Assembly (NCBI GenBank): GCA_032164245.1
Contig: JAVMKO010000001.1
Span: forward strand, 291,697,041 to 291,761,040
Reading direction: 5' to 3'
Source of the DNA: Sternotherus odoratus
Taxonomy: Eukaryota > Chordata > Testudines > Kinosternidae
DNA length: 64,000 nucleotides
The position numbers were made by a program, and so were the translations under genes. How positions within the stretch are numbered: the first letter of the stretch is position 1; each line of letters starts with the position of its first letter. Under the pieces are notes generated by a model that was given only the letters and a program-made list of their open reading frames with translations, was not told the origin of the DNA and made no database searches. This document shows, in pieces, positions 56,098 to 64,000 of this stretch.

Positions 56098-56752
56098 TGT
56101 AGCGAGGTGATGACTCACCCCTGCAGCGCCTCCTGCTGGACATCTGGGAATTAGCTCTTTTCCAGCCAGAGTGCTTTCTGTAGGCCGGTGTCTGCTGGCC
56201 CCCATGCCTTCCCAGACCCCGGTGCCCTTGAACCTGGGGTGCTACCCCCAGCAATACCCCCACACTCTCTCTGGGTCTCCCCTCCCTGGGGAATCCCCAA
56301 CCCTCTATCCCCACCTTGCCTCAGTCTATGGTTACTGCCAGTCAGCATCGAGCCCCAGCTCTCTAGGGCAGACTGCAGTGTAAAAGCCACTCATCATAGG
56401 CAAGGGAGGTTTGGACCTGCTGCCTTTCCCTGCAGCCCAGGACCTTTCCAGGCCTTCCAATCAGGCTGCAGCCTGGGAGGCCGCCAGGCCTGAGCTCCCC
56501 AGCTCAGCCTGCCCCTTCCCCAGCACTGCTCTACCCTCAGTACCCTCTGCTCCTTCAGGCAGCCAGGTCCTTCTCCCTCTGAGGCTGAAGGGAAACTGTT
56601 CTCACAGTGCCTGGCCACAGCTCTCTTATAAGGGCCAGCTGGGCCCTAATTGACCTGGCCACAGCTGTGGCTGCTTCTCCACTCAGCCTAAGCCCTCTCC
56701 AGGGCTGCTTTTGCTCCTTTTATTTTAGGAGCGGGGTAGCTACCCTGCTGCA
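56098..56752 (-). mobile_element. solo LTR (family A), 655 bp
   Basis: Minus orientation: it starts TGCAGCAGGGTAGC at 56752 and ends CCTCGCTACA at 56098. Identical 5-bp direct repeats CCTGG lie at 56093-56097 and 56753-56757. It shares the 'gcgcctcctgctgg' block (plus reading) near the LTR 3' end with the other family members. No internal coding region is attached. Confidence 0.88.
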
Positions 56753-56757
56753 CCTGG

Positions 56758-58110
56758 CTAGGCTCAGAATATTGCCTGGAGTCATTGGAACTATAACTGC
56801 ATTGCTGGCAACCTGCCCCACATTGCCTCAGTCATTTTAAACTGCACCGGAGGGACTAATTCTGATCGAGCAGGGAAAGGTTTAATCCCATCGATGGTCT
56901 TTGTGATTTTATTTGAGCCAGGTCCTCCACAGGGTAAACTGGCACTGAAATCAATGGGGCTGTGCTGATTTGCCCCAGTTGAGGAACTGATCCTATTGCC
57001 ACGAGGAAAGGACCCCAGGGGGCTCGCTGACCTGGAAGAGTTCATGGTAGCTTGTGATTAGAGAGGGGAAAGCCACTGAGCTGTTCAGCTCCCTTGGATT
57101 AGATGCCTTGTGAGACCCTGATCTACATGGCTCTGGGTACTGCATTTCCCAGGCCAGGACACAATTGGCTTGTCACACGGAGCCAAATCAACAAATTCCT
57201 GCAGACTCAGCAGAAAGAGACTGTTCAGGAAGCTCTTTTAAGGCCTGATTTTGTGCCAGACAAGGGACTGTTCAAATCACCAAGCATTTAAAAATGCTGC
57301 TTCAGACATTCCCAGTCCGGCTGGTTAAGGGTTTTCTGTGATTTCCATGGACCCCTAAATTATACCAAAGTACAAAGTTTGGTTTACAAAGTCATAAAAT
57401 ACATATAGTACATAACCTACAATACCCCAAATTAAGGTTAATAAATTTAACAATACCGTTTAAATATTAACATCCAAATACATCACTCAGAAAAAGTGAT
57501 ACTAAGAGTGGCATCTGGAAAGCAATATAGCAATGAGAGTAGATTGTCCCTCAGTCACTGAGAATTTAGGAGAGGTCCTCCCTCAGTAAATACAATCCCT
57601 CACAAAAGTATTTACTTTCCCAATGTCTCTAGCACATTTCTCCTGGTCGGGGTGATGTCCAATCACATGTTCTAAATACAGGCCCCTTGCCATCTACAGT
57701 GATTTGTAACCCAACACCAGGCAAAGTTGATCACTTTGACAACCCAGCTCTGTCTGCTCATCCCTAAGCAGAGTGGGTGTGTCCATGAAAATACAGTCTG
57801 GTCCGGAAGCCTTTTCCCCTCCCCAGCTCATCACTAGCAGTCAGGGGAAAGCTCACTTACATTTGCATGGAATAAGGCCACGAAACTCCGTGGAAGGAAA
57901 GAACAGACTTTGTAGCAAGAACAGTGGTGTGGTCAAGGTCCAGACGTCTCCTCCAGAGAACAGAACCACCCTTCCCTCATTCTGTGTGTGTTGCGCAAAG
58001 TGATTCTATAGATTCCTAGGGCCTGAATCTCATGGATAACACCTCTCTGCCCCTAGCGTGGCAGAGTGAGGTAAAGAGGTCTTAGTCTAAATGAGAATCA
58101 GACCCTTTAC
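56758..58110. other. no gene recognised
   Basis: It includes an AT-rich segment (about 57350-57500) that resembles LTR or element interior but has no ends. Otherwise unassigned. Confidence 0.4.
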
Positions 58111-58114
58111 TTTT

Positions 58115-58230
58115 AAGGTTAGATGGGACCACTACGTCATCTAGTTTGGCCTCCTGTATAACACAGGCCAGAGAATCCCCCCTCCCCGCATGACTCCTGC
58201 TCTGAAGCACTGGTCCTGGCCCCCTCCCCT
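58115..58230 (-). mobile_element. CR1 LINE 3' tail fragment
   Basis: 'ggttagatgggaccactacg', 'tcatctagtttggcctcctg', 'tataacacaggccagagaat' is the minus-oriented CR1 tail, as at 2109. Confidence 0.75.
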
Positions 58231-59790
58231 GCCTGAGCGCTTGTTTAACATTCATTTGTTTGGATACCTCCCCTAGCTTGAGTTCTCCATCCTATCTCAC
58301 CTCCAGTATCTCGCCTGCTGTTATATCACCTGGTTGTCCCTTATGCTACTTCCACCCTGGGCAATAGCTGGGCTCAAAAACAACAGCCCAATTTTCAGAT
58401 GTGCTGAACACCCACCAATGCCTCTGGAGTCAAGAGATACTGCGGGTATTCAGCACTGCTGGCCACCGGCCACTTTAATTTAGGTGCCTAAATAGGTATT
58501 GAAGAGTCAAACAGTCAACCCCCAGGTTTGGCAATGTTGGATTTTAATCTGCATCCTTCCTGTGACGTCCCGTCCCTTTAAATCTTGGAGCACTCCCTTC
58601 TTCCCCGGGCACAGCTTCTTTCTTGTTGTGGTTAGACGTTGCTCAGATGCTTTGTGGCTCACAAAGAACACACAGTGTTGGGATAGGACATTTCATGGGA
58701 GGCTGCTTTGCCTCCTTTCTCCAGAGACCATCGCTGGGCTTCCAATCACAGCAAAACTCCCATTGGCTTCAATGAGGCCAAGACTGCATTCCCGGAGCTG
58801 AAAATCTGACTGAGGGATGAGTACCAACATGAAGCCCCAGCTAGATAGCCATTCCTAGCTCTTTACTTCATAGCACATGGCTGGGACTGCTCTGTGCCCA
58901 TGTCTTCTGGGCATCTTTCCTCCTGCCGAGGCATTATGGGATAACTGCCTAGATTTTTTCCATAATGCACACCCCGCAGCTGAGAAGCATTGTAGGTGCG
59001 GATGCACAGATCCACTTTTCCCACGGTTGTGTTGTGAAAAAAGTTGCTGTTTTGCTTCAGTTAGACCACGTTTGTGGTAACCATCTCAGATGAGTCTCTC
59101 CAAAAACTCCAAAAACATGGTTGTCCTGGCAGTACAACTTTTCCTTCTACAACCCATTCTCCTGGGGTATCCTGGGGTATACTTATACTGGGGTATCCTG
59201 ATACTGTCAGTGGCAATATGTGGGCAGGTTTAATCTAGATCTACTAATATGTGAACACTCTTTGTATACTCTGTTGTGTAGGGCAGCTCCTTGCCAACAC
59301 GGTTAGTAAACTCAGCTTGACAAGTTCCCAGTTAAGGAAACACCTTTTTCAGAGTTTTATTGTCAGGTATTTCAGTCCCTTTCAGAGCGTCTGTTTGAAT
59401 TACCAGTGGACTGAAAGTGTTGGCTATAAGCAGGAACCAAGAGGTTTCTCTTTCTGTGCGCTCCAGCTTTTGTTTTGTGTCACAAACTATGTTGCCGGAC
59501 TATTGTAGCAAAGGGGCTGTGCCATGGGGCATGTTTGAGAAACAGGTGTGGGGTGCAAGCAAGTCACATGATGGGCTGGGTGGGTCCATGTGTTCCTTAT
59601 GGCCCATTGCAACTGGGTCAATTTCAAGGTTAATAAGCAAACACTGTTCAAGGTGTTTTCGTGAGCGGTTTATGGGGTGGGTGTTTCAGTGCAGTTCATA
59701 CCTCTTTGTAAAGTGACTCTGCCACTTACTATCTAAGTACTTGTATGGCCCCTATAACCATAGCACTCCTCAAACATCAGTTAGCTCCAT
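58231..59790. other. no gene recognised
   Basis: Unassigned non-coding sequence. A short direct repeat 'cctggggtatac' occurs near 59160-59200. Confidence 0.4.
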
Positions 59791-59855
59791 AGTGAGGTAG
59801 GGATGTATTAACCCCATTTCACAGATGGGGAAACTGAGGCAATGAGTGTTTAAGG
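59790..59855 (-). repeat. MIR core fragment
   Basis: 'ccccatttcacagatgggga' followed by 'aactgaggcaatgagtg' is the MIR core in minus orientation. Confidence 0.65.
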
Positions 59856-59917
59856 CCAACATGCTTGAAAACGAATGCTTATAATCTGTTGTCTTAATCC
59901 ACTCCAGGGCACCTGAA

Positions 59918-60186
59918 GGGCTTGTCTATAGAATACAGGGTTTTTTTCTGCATTAACTATCCCAGTAGAGTGGCAATAACAACAAAACTAGTTTGGATGC
60001 CGATCTATCAGTATGAAAGTGCTTAGACTGGTTTATCTTATTCTGGTTTGGGAACTGAAATAATCGATGTTGGTATAACTGCATTTACAATAGGATTTAT
60101 GCCAGTGTGAGCGTGTCAGGGGAAAAAAACACCCTCCTCTATCCAACATTGTTATGCTGGTAAAACTCTTCAGTGTAAACCAGCCC
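59918..60186. mobile_element. PIF/Harbinger-like MITE, 269 bp
   Basis: The left end 'gggcttgtctatag' and the right end 'agtgtaaaccagccc' are inverted repeats. The right flank is TAA (60187-60189) and the left flank GAA. Interior non-coding. Confidence 0.7.
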
Positions 60187-60329
60187 TAAAGAAGTGCTGA
60201 TTTATCAAACAGGCACAGCACTCAGCAGCTGCCATTCAAGTCAAACGAAGGGCCAGACCCTATGCAGACTCAAGCTCTGATTTTGGCGGACCCACTAGGG
60301 AGTCAGATAGTTCGTCTGAACTTTTGGAG

Positions 60330-60502
60330 GGGTGTAGGAACCAGAAAGGAAGGGTGGTTTTTGTGGTTAAGACACTGGAACTGCCAGAGATGTGGGTCCC
60401 CAGCTCTGCCTCCGACTGTGTGTGTGACTTTGGGCAAGTCACGTCATCTCTCTGTGCCTCAGATCCCCCTCTGGAGAAAGGAGATAAAATTCTTCCTACC
60501 TC
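60330..60502 (+). repeat. MIR SINE, nearly full length
   Basis: The sequence runs 'gtggttaagacactggaact', 'gtccccagctctgcctccga', 'gtgtgactttgggcaagtca', 'tctctgtgcctcagatccc'. This is the complete MIR order in plus orientation. Confidence 0.85.
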
Positions 60503-60504
60503 CC

Positions 60505-61203
60505 TGTGATGGGGCGTCCGCCCCACACTGGCCTGTAAGAGGTTAATGGAGCCCTGGAGAGGCTGCTCATAAAGCAGCCAATAGGAGAGGGGCTGAAAGA
60601 AGAAGCCAATGAGGGTCTGGATGGCCCATATAAGAAGAGCTGCAAGGCAGAGTAGGTTCAGTAGCTGCCTGGTGCTCAAGGAAGGAAGTTTAGGCTCCTA
60701 GCAGGAAGAGGGGGAGCCAGGACTGTGGACAAAGCAATGTTGCCAGCAGGGACTGGGGAAGCTAGAGAGAGCTCCTGGCTGGCTGCTAAGACCGGCATGC
60801 TGAGGGAAGGGTGGAGAAGGTGCTGGGGCTGTGGAGAAGTGGCTCAGGGAAATAGACGGAGACGTTGGACGGGACGCAGCGCGTGGCTGCCATCTACAGG
60901 GTCCCTGGGCTGGGACCTGGAGTAGTGGGCGGGCCTGAGTCAGTCCCCCACCCCCACTCACCAGGGAGGCGGTGGCTGGACTGTTGGACTGTGGCACTGT
61001 TCCCTGAAAGGGGGGAGCACAGAGTGTGGCCCAGCTAGAGAGCTGTGTCCTGAAGAGGACACCAGGATCCTTGGAGCGACACCGGTCGAGGAGCAGAAGT
61101 GACGGCTGGCATGACACCACCACCAATCAATGTACCGACCTGTGGGGCTGATCCGCAAGATGACCAGCAGGAGGCGCTAGCGTGGTGAGTTGCACCCGTC
61201 ACG
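60505..61203 (+). mobile_element. solo LTR (family A), 699 bp
   Basis: It starts TGTGATGGGGCGTCC and ends CACCCGTCACG (terminal A changed). Identical 5-bp direct repeats CTCCC lie at 60500-60504 and 61204-61208. A TATA-like 'catataagaag' is near 60627. It shares the 'agcaggaggcgc' block with the copies at 24156 and 56098. The frames on both strands are not retroviral genes. Confidence 0.88.
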
Positions 61204-61329
61204 CTCCCACTGGTTTTGTCTTGTCTGTTTACCCAGAGCCTGCTGCATGTGCGCAACTGCACACACGGAGTCCCCACTGGAGCTATACACCAGGCACACA
61301 GTTAAGCGCATAAGTCTTTGCAAGATCGT

Positions 61330-61455
61330 GGCCATAGATTGTAACTTCTTTGGGGCAGCTACTGTCTCTTCCTGCATCTCTGTACAGCACCCGGCACAGT
61401 GGCGTCCAGACCTCAGCTGGGACCTCTAGGTGCTACTACACTATAAATCATAATA
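61330..61455 (+). repeat. old SINE-type tail fragment
   Basis: 'tagattgtaacttctttggg', 'ctctgtacagcacccggcac', 'agctgggacctctaggtgct' and an AT-rich end 'aaatcataataa'. The best-preserved copy of this amniote repeat in the window. Confidence 0.65.
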
Positions 61456-62279
61456 ACGAAACATCGCAGCCCTCTAACATCCTCCCAGTGCTAGTTGGCA
61501 ATGCAGTGATAAAATGTCCACAGTGACTTTTCCACGCTATGGTCCCTAATTAACTTCAGATGCCGTTTTTCTGAATACAGTCAAATCCGTAATCCTTTAG
61601 TGAGTACCCACAGCCAGCCAGCCACATAACCCCGGCATAGCATTGTGCGGTCTGCCATCTATTCATTGAGAAAGGGCCTGTGACTTATGATCTCATTCCT
61701 GTGTGCTCACTAGAAGCTATCCCAACATAACACGGCAGCGAATGAACCGCAATTTTTGCCAAGTAAATATCGGGTGACATCTGCTGTTTGGAAATCAAAT
61801 CAGATGGGTTGTGTTTCTGGGTGGTCTTGAAGCATGAGCTCTGAAACTTGCTTTCTGGGCTCTGCATACTTGGGGTTGTGTAACAAACACTGATTGTTAT
61901 TCTCTGTTTTCAATGGCCTGTGTTTTGCTGGGTCTGGCCTGAATGTGAAATATGAAGCACCTACAATGTTATTCTAAAGGTTCAGCTTTTGCTCCTGAAG
62001 GATGAAATTCACTGCTCTGCAGAGGTACGGCAGAGGGCTGATACAGCCCTGTGGTCCTGAATAAGCCCTGTTTGGATGGCTTAAATGGTGCATTCACCCT
62101 TTGCACAGGTTGAATTGCGCTCAAATGTTATTACTGTAACTCTCCACTCAAGTGGCGTTGGCAGCAACAAGGGCTGGGTTCAAATAGTGAAGCGTCCCTC
62201 TTAAACTAACAAATACCACTGGCTCGAACCCCCATTCAGAACACAGGGTAATTGAATCTATGTTAAGTATCCTCACACC
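61456..62279. other. no gene recognised
   Basis: Unassigned non-coding sequence. Confidence 0.4.
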
Positions 62280-62484
62280 TTCCTGTCAACTATCTGACGC
62301 TGAAGGGAAGTGCCCCGGCGTGAGGGCGACCGCTGCTCCCTCGGCGCCGCTGAAGGGAAGTGCCCCGCGGTGCTGAGTGCCCCTGAGTGCCCCGCGGCGC
62401 TGCTGAAGGGAAGGCGTCCGCGGCCTGGTACGAATTGATCCACGGACCGGTACCAGTCCGCGGCCCGGTGGTTGGGGACCACTG
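62280..62484. mobile_element. hAT-like CpG-rich fragment
   Basis: The right end 'ggtggttggggaccactg' is the complement of a CAGTGGTCCCCAACC hAT terminus. The interior repeats 'gctgaagggaagtgccccg' several times with a CpG-rich spacing. The left terminus and the 8-bp duplication are missing. Confidence 0.65.
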
Positions 62485-63165
62485 TTCTAGGGCTGACCCA
62501 TTCTAGTCCCCATGTGGGGACCTCTTGCTTATGTTTAGAAAGATTTGCCCCTCAGAGTCCAGACAATGTAACAGCTCCAGTTTCTCCTTGTCGGGGATTT
62601 TTATCCCCTTCACCTCAGAAGCCAAGCAGATGGGATGAGTTCATGACTGGAGGGAGTCAGGAATGCAATCAACAAGGTCTCTATCCTTTGATACTACACA
62701 ATGCCTCATTTGCCTTCAATGGGCCATCATGTGTGCAGGACGAGTGCTTTACATGAATTAATGCTGCTTTTCCTGCTTGGTGAGTTACACAATTCCAGAG
62801 GTTTACAATGCAAACACTTGGTATAACTTGAGACCATGGGATACATATATTATAAGTAGGATTTATACGTGCAGCATCCTGCAAGCATCCCATAAAGTCT
62901 AAACAGTAAACACATTCTTATACCGCTAATACCTATTTCAACTAATAGGTGATCCTGACTGCTTCCAGCTGTGCATTTGGCAGTGTTCAGTGAGGTCCTG
63001 GGCCTTTAGCATAAGCTGGCACCTGGCCTGTCAGTATCACAGAGCCCTCTTCATATTGCAACCCATCAAGGATGTGTCTCAGGATCACTTCTGTTAGCAA
63101 AGCCCTCTCAATAGCACAGAATCTTCAGCAGGAACCAGTAACATGTTTTTAAGGTCAGGCCTGAC
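62485..63165. other. no gene recognised
   Basis: Unassigned non-coding sequence. Confidence 0.4.
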
Positions 63166-63169
63166 AAAT

Positions 63170-63275
63170 CCCTGGCTGGAATGATTTAGTTGGGGTTGGT
63201 CCTGCCTTGAGCAGGGGTGTTGGACTAGATGATCTACTGAGGTCCCTTCCAACCCTGATATTCAATGATTCAATG
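63170..63275 (+). mobile_element. SINE/CR1 tail
   Basis: 'tgatttagttggggttggtc', 'ctgccttgagcagg', 'actagatgatctactgaggt', then an imperfect 'attcaatg' repeat. This is the 3' half of a Cry I-type SINE without the tRNA head. Confidence 0.75.
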
Positions 63276-63454
63276 ATGATTATGAACAGCATAGAATATG
63301 TTTTCCTTCCATTCTCACCTCTTACTTCAGACCCATTACACAACCTTTACATTATGGTGGCTCCCAAAGTGGCACTGGAGGAATTCTGGGTAGAAAGTAC
63401 ATGCAAATGAAGCCGCTTTGAAGCTATTCTTATAAATGGGAGCAGAGCGCTCCA

Positions 63455-63625
63455 GAGCTCCAGGCCATTGGGCTTATATTACTATTATTTATTGTTTGGA
63501 TGTGGTAGCCCCTAGGAGCGCCGGTCAGGACCAGAGCCCCCATGCTGCTCAGTGCTGTACAAACAGAGAATGAAAAGATGGTCCCCATCCCAGAACACTT
63601 ACAATCGAAAGAGAATTTCCATCTG
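63455..63625 (-). repeat. old SINE-type tail fragment
   Basis: 'actattatttattgtttgga', 'gcccctaggagcgccgg', 'gctcagtgctgtacaaacag', 'cttacaatc' is the minus form of the tails at 54040 and 61330. The rest to 64000 is unassigned. Confidence 0.65.
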
Positions 63626-64000
63626 GGGCTAAATACAGCCCCTGGGGTAAGCAAATGCTCTTCCTTTTGAAGCCATTAGAGTCGCACCCATTTGCACATC
63701 AGCTGAATTTTGCCCTTGAAATTTAAAGGGACAGTGTCTGTATTTAAAAAAAAATGCCTTGCCCATTTTGCCAATAACTAAAGATCAAAATCACTGATAT
63801 GCTCTAGCTGTTCTGTGGGGTTTGCCTGATATGATTTTTATTTGATTATTTTGAAGTTGGTAAGAACATACTTGAAATACATTGCTCCTAACCTATTCCA
63901 TATGGGAGGAGAAATCAGTGACAATCGCAAGAAGGCTGCTCCGATAGGAAACTCGGAGGTAAAAGGCTTTATTGCCTCATCATGGAGCTGATAGAGCATT

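Overview
The window looks like turtle (Testudines) nuclear DNA. The reasons are tRNA-derived SINEs whose 3' tails match CR1 LINEs (the Cry I type of cryptodire turtles), many CR1 3' ends, and a mix of young-looking hAT, PIF/Harbinger-like, Tigger-like and Penelope-like elements. No bacterial operon, phage or CRISPR is present. Most open reading frames here are chance frames in non-coding DNA or transposon relics.

One convincing intact gene was found: a single-exon-coding P2Y nucleotide receptor on the + strand (41356-42423), closest to P2RY2 by remembered family motifs. A splice acceptor sits directly upstream of its ATG, so at least one 5' untranslated exon must lie further left. A unique-looking block ending in GTGAGT at 13864 is a candidate, which would give an intron of about 27.5 kb. 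Other protein-derived sequences are a broken intronless NDUFAB1 retrocopy (5673-6098, -), RT pieces of an RTE-like LINE (2731-4730, -), a GIY-YIG endonuclease tail of a Penelope-like element (10554-10799, +) and a 127-codon Myb/SANT-like ORF (49676-50059, -) probably belonging to a DNA transposon.

Layout: 0-7 kb holds CR1, MIR, an RTE-like LINE split by a Penelope insertion, the NDUFAB1 pseudogene and a SINE. 7.9-12.5 kb is a run of insertions: Harbinger-like MITEs, one nested in another; a 1.1-kb solo LTR; a Penelope element; and a 1,024-bp CpG-rich hAT element. 16-17.3 kb has a CpG-rich MITE and two back-to-back palindromic Penelope copies. 24-38 kb holds solo LTRs, a Tigger-like MITE, hAT MITEs and microsatellites. 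40-44.3 kb holds the receptor flanked by MITE, CR1 and MIR copies. 45-64 kb is again repeats, including three further LTR pieces, a CR1 carrying a Penelope insertion, the Myb/SANT ORF and old SINEs.

The most interesting signal is in the Penelope-like copies. Their terminal repeats contain a hammerhead-ribozyme-like core (CYGANGA, a 5-bp stem, GAAA, then a 3-bp AGC/GCT hairpin). Two subfamilies differ by a compensatory base-pair change in the stem. The same ends flank a GIY-YIG remnant and 12-14-bp target duplications, which together identify the family. All family names come from motif recognition by eye; no search was run.
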